Shown here piece after piece: positions 1 through 12,710 of a stretch of DNA of 64,000 bases; positions within the stretch are counted from its first letter, which is position 1, and the number at the start of each line of letters is the position of its first letter. The stretch spans positions 4,525,048 to 4,589,047 of the forward strand of contig NC_092190.1 in assembly GCF_043641665.1 (NCBI RefSeq), written 5' to 3'. The notes below the pieces were generated by a model. That model saw only the letters and a program-made list of their open reading frames with translations, had not been told where the DNA came from and searched no databases. A program made the position numbers and the translations under genes. Source of the DNA: Enoplosus armatus (lineage: Eukaryota > Chordata > Actinopteri > Centrarchiformes > Enoplosidae).

Positions 1-519
1 ATGTGTAACCTTCAACCATGTAGCAGACTGTCTCACCGCTGAGCTGACAACACACTCAAGCTTTGATGCTAAAAGCTGTGTGCTGTGTCAGTGACACTGA
101 TGATTCACTGTAGTCAGGCCAGCTGACTGAACACCACTACCAGTCCAGAGTTGTAATCAGTGACAAGACATGTTATTGTTTGATACATTATTGGCCTGAA
201 TATAAGATGATGTCTTTTTACATTTGAGAAAGTGAAGGTTTGTTTGAGAGCTTGACCTTTATGTATCCAGAGTACTTGATATTGTCTTTAAGTGAGTTCC
301 CTCTTTACCTTGGAATCTCCTCAAGTTAAGGTTTTGTTTGTGTTCACTTCATTTTAGGTAAATGTCACAATACCTTTAAAATATCTATAATATTTGACAT
401 CTTCACAAGTGTTGCAAAAGGTGGAGATGGTCTTACAATCACTGTGGCTCAGCTTTGCTCCTGATGGTTCGGCCAGCTCCTTCCATTTTCAGATAATTCA
501 TTCTTTACTGTATTGCCTG

Positions 520-749
520 GTCAAAGCAGATGACCCCCCCACCTAGAGTCTGGTTCTGCTCGAGGTTTCTGCCTCTTAAAAGGAAGTTTTTCCTCGCCAC
601 TGTTGCCATAGTGCTTGCTCATGGTGGGAACTGTTGGGTCTCTGTAATAACATTATAAAGAGTCGGTCTAGACCTGCTCTATTTGTAAAGTGTCATGAGA
701 TGACTTTTGTTGTGATTTGGCGTTATATAAATAAAATTGAATTGAATTG
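520..749 (+). repeat. teleost dispersed repeat, copy 1 (retroposon 3'-end type)
   Basis: It contains gttctgctcgaggtttctgc, a gaagtttttcctcgccactg-like block, gctcatggtgggaactgttg, gtctagacctgctctatttg and gatgacttttgttgtgattt, and ends in a short ATTGA/AATTG tandem tail. I recognise this as a sequence repeated many times in percomorph genomes. The simple-repeat tail fits target-primed retrotransposition. Family name not assigned. A second copy lies at 5370-5545. Confidence 0.75.
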
Positions 750-3592
750 TACTGTAGTTCACAAAGATTTTTATGCTTGCATTGCACTGCATATGTCTTT
801 ATTTTAGTTTCATCATATCTCAGACAATGAGGATCCGACAGAGTTCCTCCTCAACGGCAAATAAATGTATGCTTTGTTCTATTAAGTTTTGCTAAAGCAG
901 CTGAACAGTCAGGAGGAGGTTTATTACTTTATAGACTCAGTGAAAACAAAATGTTATCCTGTGACCGCAGCTTGCAATGAACCCAACGCTTTCTGCTGTT
1001 TAAAACTAATTAAAGCGTCAAAGCCTGGCAGGGGCTGATGTGTCTGGCCATCTGCCCTTTGACCTTAAGGCAGCCCCACAAAAACAACTTCCTAAATCTC
1101 ATTTCGCCAAAGTAGGAACTCATCCGTCAGCACCTTTCGCCTCTCTGTAGCCAAAACAGTGATTATATCAATCGCCGCTGCTGCAGCTAATTGAGATAAC
1201 AGCGACGCGGGAGAGAAAGCCTAAAGTACAGACAGGGAGAGGACCAGAGCTGAGTGCCCGTCCTGCTCTCTGGCTCCCTCCACCACAGGCTCCATTGTCA
1301 TTTTCGGGAAGGCGATCACAGTAATAGTCTTGTAATTGGCTTTAAGTGGATTAAGTGCCCCGGCGGGGCAGAGCAGCGCTGGCCAGAGATGTGCAGTCCA
1401 AACACAACCTGCTGCCCAGGCTGAGGCTGAGCATGAGGTCTCAATCTGGACAGCAGACATGGCTGCTCGTAGCAGACGTCCGAGTCACCGTTCATTATAA
1501 AACGTATTGCTCCAGTCCTCGCTCTTCCGATTGGCTGAGTCACACTTGACGACTTCGTAAAACACCCAATAAGGACACACCTGTGACCGCAAAACTATTC
1601 ATTTACTCATGTCAGTGCTGAGGTGTCACATAGCAACCGCTTTGTTTAGCTTCTGTTTAGAAACTACATTGTGTACCAGAAGAATAACAAAGCGAAAACA
1701 TGTTTGTCAGTAAATCATTTGATGCCGTGCAGTAGTGACTCTAATGCAGCTACGAGGCTTTTTTGACTGCTAAACCAGAAGGAATCAAGTTCAGTCTTGT
1801 CAGACGTAACATGTACTTTTTACCATAAAGAATTAAAACAAATTGGTGCATGCAAGTAATCAGAAAGAAACACTTCATCTCTACAGTAGCTATATTTTGA
1901 GGTTTTGGCTGACTCTTAGTGTTAGACGTCAGTGAGGACTACAGCAATACCCAAGACATTAAATCTTGCCTCAGTAGCAAACAACAAAATCTAATGGTGA
2001 AATACACGCTTGCTGTATTGTGATCCTGCGGGGGTATCCCCGTATCCCCGTGTTTTGCCCTTTATGTCATCTCCAGCACAGTTTCTCTGTTTTGCAGAAG
2101 TTGCAAAATGTTTTCTTTGGCAGAATATCATTCCAGTGAAAACTGTTGACAGTCGGCTGAGTAACCAGGATGTTTCTGTTACAATGCAAATTCCCTCAAC
2201 CATCACTGTGGGTTGCAGCAGAAATCTCTGAGGCAGATATGTCAAACCTCAGTGTGTAAAACCAAAACTACTGTATCTGCATGGTGATACACCACCAAGG
2301 CTGAGTAACAACACACGTCTTCTGGCTGAACTGATCCTTTAAATTAGGCTGCTGGATATAAATACTAGCCACTGTATCTACAATAAAAACACGAGCATGT
2401 AGAGTAGTTAATTTGTCATGCAGTCAATGTGATGATTTAGTGTAAAACACATTCACTACACTGTAGTCTCCACATTAGCATACAGTATACAGTTCAATCA
2501 GTCACCAATAAAGAATCATGTGCAGCAATTGCAGAGAACATTTGACCTACTTGTTGAATTTCTATAATAGAAAAGAAAAGGAAAACAAGTAGAAATGATG
2601 GACTGAATGAGAGACTTTATAACAGTTTGCAGCTCTTTTTAATCGAACTGCTGTAATTAAGACCTGATTTGAAATGGGGAGGCAAGGAAGGGCAATAAAC
2701 TTCACACACAACTGTGTTGTGCCGTCCAAACGTCACAGAGCCATCCTCAATTAAAATCCTCTTTCCACCGGGTCTTTGCTCGTGGTTGTAAATTTAACTT
2801 GGCATTCCTGTACGGAGCAGGTGTGAGGGATTAGGCTCAGATGTCTCACAAACTGTACATGTTGTGAGACATCTGAACTGGAACTCGTTCACATCCAGAT
2901 TGATTCACACACTGATTTGTGTGTAGCAGACATTTACAGAGAAACGGACAACTGGGCAGCACAATGACAACAAAGGCAGTAGTTCAAATTCACAGTCACT
3001 CCACTCCTTGCCCTCTCACCACCTGCCATCAGGAGACGAGTGCTGCTGGCGAAGACCTTTTAAGTTCTCCTTTTAAAAGTTCTTTGACCGTTAAGAGAAA
3101 AGCCGCAGATGGGATGCTTGGTATCCACCTGTCTGAGCATCCACATTCTGAACACCTGAACATCTGGGACCAGAACTGTGTGTGTCTTTATAATGTGGGC
3201 GCTTTCATAGTTATGACATTGGCATTGGTTGTCGATTGTAGTCTTTCAATAAAAGATGAAATAGAGAATTATTTGGACAGTTTCATGCTGTGCTCCATTT
3301 TCTTCTGCCCTCCAAAAACAACTGTTTAATTGCTTGATTTATAAGGGCAAAAGATCTATTTACTTTATTCAGGAATTTCAGGATAGGGTTACCTATCCGA
3401 TCTCTGCAACGTGGATGTAGCCATTTTTGCCTGCCAACTTGTATCAGGAAGCTTGCACATATGCATTTGGATTACATTAAGGCTAAATGAGTTCAAGAAA
3501 ATAAATGTGTTGACCCCAGAACATGAACCCCATGAAAACGCTCACAAGCATTCTGATCAAGTAAGTGAAGAGGCCGTTCTTGATTTATACAA

Positions 3593-3696
3593 TCACACAC
3601 ACCCACACACACACACGCACACACACACACACACTCCTTTGAATGATCTACTCTTACTTCACGTTCTGTTTTTGCTTTTGTGTCCAACGCTGTAGC

Positions 3697-3729
<33 letters not shown>

Positions 3730-3730
3730 A
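3593..3730. repeat. CA microsatellites
   Basis: Two CA tracts (3593-3634, interrupted; 3704-3730) separated by 69 bp of unique sequence. Confidence 0.9.
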
Positions 3731-5369
3731 TCTACAGCCTTTGTCTTCCAGCTGTACATTTCAGGGACTTAAAAGAGAGTTTGGCAGAGTTCAAGCAGTT
3801 GGTCAGTGTGTGTTTTTGACACACAGGTTTCAGGAGCTGAACATGTGCAGCCACTCCAAATTCCACCAGGGGAAAGAGAGAGGACCCCGGCTTCCTGTTT
3901 TCCCCTCTCAGCGCACGTCGCAATGCAATCCCAGCCAAGCTGCTGGGCAGCACAATGAGCGCGGGTGTGATTCAGCTTTCAACAGGCCTGTTACCGGGGA
4001 TTACGCCAGCGTTGTTTAATAGTATTATCCGGACCACAATAGAATGTTGTTTTATCAGAGTAATAAGTCAGACACTGCGCTCACTGACGGCTTCAGTAAT
4101 GTCACCGTGAAATTTCTGCGAATCTGTCCCTGGCTTCTGCCCAGCCAGTGCAGGTGAGGTCCCTGAGAGAGCACAGCTGCCACTCTCAAACTTGCATTCA
4201 GACACGCACCAGCAGGCATGTATGGCCCCCATAGATAGATTGATGGTGGCGGGGGGGGGGGGGACTGAGGGCTGTGTGGCTGAAATCAGGCCAGCTTTAA
4301 CACAGCGGACACGCTCTCAAGCCCACAGTCGTAGTAACATTTTATGTGACAAGCATTATAAAGGTGATTTATAGAACGCATGTGTGTTGAGCTGAATATT
4401 TTCCAGAATATTTAGCCAGGGGTATTAGGTCTGCATTTTCAAATCTGCCTGGTTGTTCGCATCGTCCCGACGTTGACCGTTAAACAAACTTCCTGTGAAA
4501 ATAATGAGCGTAGCGAATGGAAAACTCTGAATGCCCTCTCAGAAGGCCTGACAAGGACAAGGGAGGCGCGCTGTTGCAAGCGCACACTTATAAGCGTTGT
4601 TGTTTTTATGGGATGGCCTTTTATGTATGGCACTGACCTCTGGCTTGTTCTCCTTTGTACTCTTTCATTCACAGCAGACCTGGGCCACGGTGCCAACAGG
4701 GCTTGCAAACGGTTCATAGCTTTGATGCAAAAGGCCTGCAGAACCAGCGAGTGGAGCTCAGCGGGGACAGTTCAGACCGCTTCAGTTGGTCACACAGTGG
4801 TTTACTCACTCGACTTTCAGATACTGTTGTGCTTGTCTAAACTGTCTGACGTCTTGTGTCAGCCTGTGAATAAACTACACCTTCCTGGTAGTTACTGCTC
4901 CGAGTCCATTAGATCAACACCTGATGGATTATCTGAACCCCCGATTCACCGGATCTGAGCCAAAAACTGTTTAAAACAATAAAAATCCGCGGCTTAAGGC
5001 GAGAACCTGTTTTATTATTAGCATACATTTTTCCACAAATGTTTATACCCTTGTCCTGTTGGAACTTGGTACCAAAATTGTTGCTTCTACCGAATTTAGT
5101 TGCATACTAGATGCAGTATAATCGGTATCGTCCATTACAATGTTAAAAAAAAACAACCTTAATTTACTCTTCGTACTTCCCAAAGATTCAAAGTCCAGTA
5201 TTCCTCCATCAAGTGTCACGATTCAAGGAGGAGAAAATAGTCGTGAAACTTCATAGGACCATCGCTAAATCTGTAACTCCAGATGGTTTTGTAGTGTCAC
5301 GTTGTCAAGTACAGGCTCATGCTAACTAGCCAGTTCGTCTTAGGTGAACTGCAGACACAGGACTTTTTT

Positions 5370-5545
5370 CTCCAAAGGAAGTTCTTCCTTGCCACTGTCT
5401 CCAAGTGCTTGCTCATGGTGGGAACTGCTGGGTGTCTGTCGTCATATTATAAGAAGTACGGTCTAGACCTGCTTTATACTTTAAGTGTCACGAGATGACT
5501 TTTGTTGTGATTTGGCGCTATAGAAATAAAATGGAATTAAAACTA
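5370..5545 (+). repeat. teleost dispersed repeat, copy 2
   Basis: Aligns by eye with 585-745: gaagttcttccttgccactg, gctcatggtgggaactgctg, ggtctagacctgcttta and gatgacttttgttgtgattt, then ggcgctatagaaataaaatgg. Same orientation as copy 1 but lacking its first 60 bp and the perfect tail, so 5'-truncated and older or more decayed. Confidence 0.75.
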
Positions 5546-8500
5546 AAAATGTAAAAGCTTTGCTGAAGCGGATGTAGGATGAAATGCTGGAAATAAAATG
5601 AGGAAAACAAGATATGAATTAAAATTAAAATGCCTTTGACGATTATCTACATCCCTCATTCAACAAAGTGACAAAGTATATGCTAAAAATAGAAGATGTC
5701 GTATTGAAAAAGACTGAAATCCAGAGCTCTCATATTTTATTGCCAGCAGCGGACAGGGTTAGATAATGTCAGAGGGGAGAAAACGAGCCGCCGTTCCTAA
5801 TTTTCATTTCTCCTGCTGGCGACCTGGACACACCTGTTTCACTGTATCTGGACCCAGAACTCAACCGGTCCCTCTACACCCTCCCTCCCTCATCGTGCCA
5901 CCACAGGCGCTCACCCCACCAGCATCGTCTAGACGTCTAGGTTTAAACTAAGCTACATTTATTTAAAGGCTGAACGTTTTTTTTAGGCATCAAGGTTACA
6001 TATAACAGCAAAGCGGTGACTATATTTATTCATACATTTAAAAGCTGTTCAAACAACAATAGATATCTAAAAAGCTTTCACTTTTAAACTAAACTGAGTC
6101 TACTTTTTATCCACTCTTTGTTTTGACTTTTTTCCTGCCAGTCAATAGATTAATCAGCTAATCAGCAACTCCACTAAGCTTACCTTGACTGCTCACCCCT
6201 CTCACACCCCAGTTCCCACACTCAAAAATCAACCCTCCACGGGGGGTTCAATATCCGGGTCACCTGCCCGGTCAGTCACACTATCCGCTGGATCTCTAAG
6301 GACCTGACTGCAAACCGCCACGCAGCACCGGACCTCTCTCATTTAGACACAGGGGCCGTCCAGCGGGGCGTCTTTGTACTCAGCAGGCACGGCACCATGG
6401 GACGGCCTGGGCCAGGGGTTTTATCAGAACCACCTGCCTGTGCGGGTCGACCGTATCTCAAACATCTCTTTTTCCCTCCTGAGGAAGAAGAAAAATAATT
6501 TAGACTGTTTCCTGTTGACCTGCATGCCATCGCCGAAGCCTTTTTCTGAGTGTGAGAATATGTGTGTTTTATTTCTCCTCCCCGTGTGTGTCTGTGTGTG
6601 TGCGTGACACATATAGTATACATGTCTTTAAAACAGATGAAGACTGGAGGCATTTTATCCAGTCGTCTGTTCCTGAATCTGTTTTGGTTTGGTGTCGGTC
6701 AAACTAAGGATTAAGGTTAGTTTAAAGTTTGAGTTTAGGATTAAGATTAGACTTTAATGGAGGATACAGATTGAGGTTTGGCATGTTTCCGGGTAGAATC
6801 ATGGTTCAGGCAGAAATGTGACAAAACAAGGTCTTTAGTGAACTAGTGATAGATTCAGTTATAGCTTGAAGATACCTCTTTTTACTAGCTTCTGCCAAAC
6901 ACGCTGGTGGCTCCATCAATACAAGCACATGTTATGAGGACAAGCACTGTGTAAACACACAGAACTATAAATTAACTATAAATCAAGGACCAGAGTTTCT
7001 AATTCAACAAATCAACTTTCTTTTGTATTTTCTGTCTCAACTGTGGAAAAAAGTGCAAAAGATGAGGCGCAAGAAATCCAGAATATTTACATTGAGGGAT
7101 AATGTTGCTTCCATGAGAAATATCAGCAGTTTATAACTTCATCAAAGTTTGAAAAGTCCTTTATAGGATATACAGTATGTGGGATATTTTCATAATTTTA
7201 TTTGTCTTTATGTTGTTGTATTTTAAAGATATACATGTAAGGGAAAAATCATGGTTTTAAATGTTACACTGTTATGATACATTGTGCTTTACGTCTCAAT
7301 ACAGGTCAACAACATGATATAATGACTGTAATCATTCAATATATATATAATATAATAAAGCCATCAGTATTCTTGCACACATCATTAACTATTTCCATAA
7401 AGAAAATTTACTTCTTGTTTGTTTTTGTTTTTTTGTTCAAATGTATGTTCTGTTTCTACATATGCAACTTGGAGACTGAAGGGTTCATGAGATTTCCTGC
7501 TTAAAGGAAGCTGTTTTTCCAAATCTCCTTTTCCTGATCTTACACTCGTCCAGCTAAATGTACATTTCCTCAACTGTCCATCTTTCTTCCATCCAGAGAG
7601 AAAAAAAGAAAGATGTGAAGATGGAGAGAAGAACAAAAGTTTTACAGTCGGCCATGGTTAATCTTCTCTTTTGGTTTTGTGTGCAATGAGAATATCTGAG
7701 TTGGACGAGAAACATGTTTATTTTCTTGTTCCCATGGGAATGAAGTCTGTTTGAGGGAGGATTTTGGGTGACAGCATCAACAGCAGCTGAATGTTTCAGT
7801 CCAAAATGAAAGTCAACATCACCTGTGACAAGATGATGGCAGACATCACAGCAAAGTTCAATATGGAACAAAATGCATTGCATTCTGGTATATTGAGTCC
7901 ACTTCTGGTGTGAATTTTGGTATGTACCAAATCTCTGCCCCTTTTGCCACGATTATTAGATTTCAGTCCAAAACAGGCTAAAGATAATCAGCAAATAGAC
8001 TAATACTGTTTCTGCTTCTCTACAACTCAAAGTTCACTGAAGTAAAGACGATGCTAAAGACAACTTTATTAGAACTATTACTTTGAGTGAGACAATACAT
8101 GATGTTAGACTGGTTGTTATTATCTGCAGAGTGACTAAATTGCCCGCTGCCGCCATTCTCTTCTTCTTTTCAGTGCCGAGTTACGACGGCCATCATGGCT
8201 GTTAGAAAACAGAATCTTGTCCAGAGCAAGTGTTTTTTATTGTAATTATTTTGTGATCTCAACATCACCTGTCTTCTCGTGATCATTTAATAAAAACAGG
8301 ATTCTGACGTTATAATTTTGCCTACAATCAGCAGACAGAAGACAGTCACTGCCACAGACTCCCTCTGGAAATTTAAACAGTTTTATCTAAAGATCACAAG
8401 CTGATGACATGTGATACGTTGAGGTTTCCTCTTCTCTAACCAGCTTTAAGTAATAATATTTAAGTCGTAATTGGGATTATGACATGCACAGATGTGTGGC

Positions 8501-10769
8501 ACATGATAAGACTTATCAGACGGAGTCATTAACTCTGTTATAGTACATGTACGTTTCTACTTTCTGAGTCACCGTGCTACAGAGAGTACACAACTTGCCT
8601 TCAGAGATCTGTTCTTCTGTGACTGTAAAAACATTGGCCACATCACCAGAGTCTGTATGTTTCTTTTTTTTTTTTGTTTTAAGCTTGACATCTGTATCAT
8701 GACTTTATCAATCCTAAAATAGTTTCAAGATGTTGCTTAAAGAAGAAAAAAACACTGGCGTAAGGCAGCTGAAGGTATGTGAAAGCCCTTTGTGAAAGAG
8801 CAGTGATTTAGTGCTTCAATACACATGTCAGGCGCACTGTAACACCTCAGAAAAGTGGGTCTACGTCTCCTGTCAGCAATAATTTACTGTGAAGATGAGT
8901 CCAGCCAAGGACTCTGGAGCATAAGAGAGGAATAAACACAAGAGGGCAATAGTTTACCAGGAATTTCTGATTGGATTGTCTGATATAAACTCACACTGTG
9001 TCGTATCAAAACCAGACCCTCAGATCCAAGAAATGAAACCAAGTTTGTCCTCTCTTTTGCATATGGTCACTGACCCCCCCCCCTCCACCATCGGCCGGAC
9101 TTGCATCCAGTAGAGTTCCCCAGTGAGAGATTCCGAGTCTGTCAAAATGTCTGAAATGTGTTAGGAGGGAAAGATCAATGGCGGAGACAGGAGGATTATG
9201 GGATACCCTCCAGTCAGCGTGCTGTCACTCAAAATGGGCTCAAAGCGGCAGATTAGGCACCAGAAACCCTCGCGTCTCTGTCAGAGGATCTCGTTAAAAT
9301 ACCCGATCCTGTATCTCCAATTGTTCCAGTTTCATGTTTTAAAGCGAGCCGGCCGCTCTCTGCCATTGATCAATCAATGGGATCGTTTGCATATTTTGTT
9401 TCTAATGGAGAACGCCACGATGAAAGGCAGAGAGTGGCTGTTACTCAAGCTCGGCCATTCTTTTCCACTTAAGGACCTGATGGATAGTTTGCGGTATAAA
9501 AACAGACCTGCTGTGCATTATGTCATGCTGCTGCTCTGAAGACCCATGTGCACTGCTCCTCTTTACAAATACATCTCCTAATTTAACAGGCCCTGAGGTA
9601 AATTTGCGGTGAAGTTGGTTGGGGGGGGGGGGGGGGGCAGGGTGGATTTGAATGCTGCTGGAACAAGAGATGGGGGTGTATATCAGACAAATAACATGAA
9701 TAATTATTGGAAATAATGTCCAGATAGATGGAGTGGAGCCAAATTATGAAATCATGCGCTTCTCTCCGGTACATCACCAGGCTCATTATTTGAAGTCATG
9801 CTTGGAAAAACAGGTGTTTCCAATACTGGGTCGCCGTCTCCACGGTCCTGCAACCCCCTTTGGTTTTCTGATGATGGTTCAGATATGATATTTCATGGCT
9901 GGAGCTGGACGCATGATAGGAAGTGATTGGGGAGAGCCATTCAGAAGACATCCGTGTAATGGACGCTGATTGGCCCCAGCTAAATCCCTGGAGTCTGAGC
10001 CTCCGTAACAAGAGGGGAACCACAAAGCCGGGGCAGTAATGATCCCGAATGCTACATGTTTCCCCTCTTTCGGAGGTTCAAATGATTACAAGGTGATTGC
10101 TCTGTCTCTTTAAACAGGTGCCATATTTATGTGCATCAAGCACAACAGCAGTGCAGCTGAGTGCAGTTGGCACAAAGGCTTATTCTTCATATTCCTGGTA
10201 ATAAACAGAACCAGCAGGGAGAAAACTTGTCTTTTTTGGGTCTTTTTCTTCCAGTTTGGTTTATGATCGATGCATTACGTCAGCATTTGAAGCTCATGTC
10301 TGTGATGTGGCGCAGAGCAGATGTGTGCTTTATAAGCAAGGAACGCGCTCTTGTGTGATTAATAATCATGTCATTCATTTGTTATTGTAGCCTAGAGGCT
10401 CTGACTGACAGATAAGTCAAATCCCACAACGGCATGTTTTTGAAATGATCATTTATCCAGCAGTTAATCAGTAAATAGCTGTGAAATATAGAGCATCCCC
10501 TGTGTAAAAGTATCATCATTTTGTTGATTACCTCCAGTAAACACTATAATTTGCTTCGCTTATGTGCTCCAGATTATTTTTTATGAGCAACTCTTGAGTT
10601 TCCCCTTCACAGCATATCACCAATAAAAACATCTTTTCCCATTCTGCTGGGCTGGAAAACACAGTATGTTCTTAATTTTTTGCAGAATTATTGTCTTAAA
10701 TATCAAGTTGATTTTGAAAACCACTGCTAATAAGAGAAAAAATCAAAAACATGTACATGAATTAAAACG

Positions 10770-10775
10770 TTTATT
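10770..10775 (-). other. tbx15: candidate distal polyadenylation signal of tbx15
   Basis: AATAAA on the minus strand about 1.1 kb after the stop, in AT-rich sequence of 3' UTR character. A 3' UTR of this length would be closer to mammalian TBX15 than the proximal site. Use is inferred. Confidence 0.3.
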
Positions 10776-11877
10776 GAGCTTTTTACGTGCTTGGCACCTG
10801 TATTTACATTTTTTTAAAATGCCTCAAAAAAGAATTACTTTGCTATTTCCCTTTTTTTCACACATGTTTTATAACAGATTGGCCTGTAAAATTGTTATAT
10901 TGCTCAGCACTTAAATACACATCTCTACAACACACCAAAACATACTTTAATTACTCTGTTTTGCTATTGCTTCTTTTATAACTTTTCACACAACAACTTT
11001 TAAGCTTATGTTATTGATTGCATTCGCCATCTTTATATATATGCTTAAAAACATAATCCACTCAAAAATAGTGAAGCCATTCCAGTCTATGAGGGTAACA
11101 GGTTGATGAAGTTGTGTGGTGGAGTCCTGCCTGCTGGGAGTTTTCAGGATGAAGAGTTCCTCAGTTACCCCGACCAACAGTTCTTTGACTTATTACGTCC
11201 ATGTGTTGTATTCACCCTGTTTGGCACATCGACTGGCCACCGAAGCGTCCAGATACTTCATCTCCTGCATGTATGTGGAGCAGTGAGTCATTCATCGATC
11301 TTTTCCAGTTGTCCCTTTCATTCCAGCCAACACTTCAGAACATGATACGGCACAAGTGCTGCGTGAAGTAAAAAGTCCTGGATCACAGTGAAGATTCTTT
11401 GGTTACTTGATGTCATGACCGGGTGGCCTTTGAGTCCCAAAAAATCAAGAATGAGTCACTTGAAAAGAGTGTTGCTACTATTGCACCATAACAGCTTCAC
11501 AACTGATAATCCCTTCTGAACCAGAGCATGTGGGCTCCTACCTCTCCTTCTTATTACAATCTGAGTGTGTTGTTTCTTTCCTGTCACAAACAGTAAGAGA
11601 GTCAGGTTGCTGTCCCAATTTTTCCCTTTATTAATACAAAGATAATTAAATAATAGTTTTGACTCCCTCTATAATGCTTTGTAAGTGGTGGAGTGTCTTT
11701 AAAAACAAAAACATGAGATGATATCCTTTTCTGAAAGGTTTGTACCTCAGTACATTAACACTTCATGTAAAAACACCGGTTCAACATCAACAACAAACCG
11801 GTTTCATAGATTAGAAATTTGCTTTTCAGCTGAAAGACTTCAGAAACATGGAGGACTGTGAGGTTCGATCCCAGTTT
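10776..11877 (-). other. tbx15: probable tbx15 3' UTR
   Basis: AT-rich sequence directly after the tbx15 stop codon, ending at the distal AATAAA candidate. No coding potential or repeat was seen. The extent of the UTR depends on which polyadenylation signal is used. Confidence 0.35.
11627..11632 (-). other. tbx15: candidate proximal polyadenylation signal of tbx15
   Basis: AATAAA on the minus strand, about 245 nt after the stop codon, with a moderately GU-rich stretch (tgtttgtgac) about 35-45 nt further on. It is the first canonical hexamer after the stop. Use is not shown. Confidence 0.35.
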
Positions 11878-12710
11878 CTACACCATGTGCATGGACATTT
11901 GAGAGGAGGAGCCATATTGACGTCCATCACAGGAGCTGCTGCCCTGCTGGCCGCTGGTGGTGTTGCCGATCATGTGCATAGTGTCCATGCTTCCATTGGA
12001 CAGGTACTGGCGCTCAGCGAAGGCCCCGGCAGGAGACGAGGAGCAGAGCAAACCTCCCTGGGGCTTCTCGGGGCTGGCGGCCAAGCGAGGAGAGGTGGGG
12101 AAGTTGTATCCGTACAGGTTGTAAGGGTTGTGCAGGGAGAAAGCATTGTAGGAGCCCTGCTGCACGTGGTGGTGGCTCCCGCTGAACATGTGGGCGGAGG
12201 AAGGGGAGGATCCGGATGAAGAGGATGAGGCAGAGCTGGAGCTACCTCCGGCCTGCATCACGTACTGAAGCTGCGAGGCTGGGAAGGAGCCGAGCTGACC
12301 GCTGTAGGCATCCATCTTGCCTCCAGTGCCGCCGCCGCTGCCGCCGCCGGTCAGGGAGGCATGAGCGCTGCCCTGCATGCCAGCAGCAATCAAGGAGGAA
12401 GTCCTCTGTGGCAGGAAGGACTCAGAGGGCTGAGCAGAGGCCACAGCACCCCCTGCAGCCTGGAGGCGTCCGTAGGAACTGTCGGCCAGGCCGCCATATC
12501 CCTGCAGGGCCGCCATGTTGCTGCGAGCGCAGGCCGGGTACTCGGACAGGCCCAGGTTGCAGAGCTGACTTTCCCTGCAGCCCACATTAAAGGTGTTCGG
12601 GGCTAGGTGGAAGGTCGGAGGGGAGCAGGAGGGAGACAGGAGGTGTGCCGCGCCAGAAGGGGAGGGGGTTCCCGTGCTGGAGGTGGTGGGAGAAGTGCCT
12701 GTGCTTCCAC
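11878..12710 (-). CDS. tbx15: tbx15 coding exon 8 (residues 334-610), terminal exon
   Basis: The 833-nt exon opens after acceptor ttttccag and ends at TAG (11880-11878). It encodes the transactivation/repression tail: [18 protein letters not shown], then [20 protein letters not shown], a Gly-rich run (about 455-464), [18 protein letters not shown], a Ser-rich run (490-505), [20 protein letters not shown] and the C-terminus ending SMHMV. The blocks match mammalian TBX15 in order. The Gly and Ser runs are longer than I recall from human. No domain fold is expected here. The open frames on the opposite strand are shadows of this exon. Confidence 0.97.

Larger units (their letters stand above)
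1..10769. other. non-coding flank downstream of tbx15
   Basis: No exon of a known gene was recognised on either strand; open frames are short and without family resemblance. It contains two parallel copies of one dispersed repeat (about 520-749 and 5370-5545), CA microsatellites (3593-3730), G-runs (4251-4263, 9622-9637) and two candidate regulatory blocks (about 1000-1240 and 9200-9540). In mammals tbx15 enhancers occur in flanking DNA, so this may be regulatory territory, but that is inference. Confidence 0.5.

Noticed and set aside
4473..4958. Plus-strand open frame of 161 codons
   Set aside because: No resemblance to any family I know and no splice or promoter context; likely chance in non-coding DNA.
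11848..12590. Plus-strand open frames of 123 and 124 codons opposite tbx15 exon 8
   Set aside because: Shadows of a GC-rich coding exon with strong homology on the minus strand.
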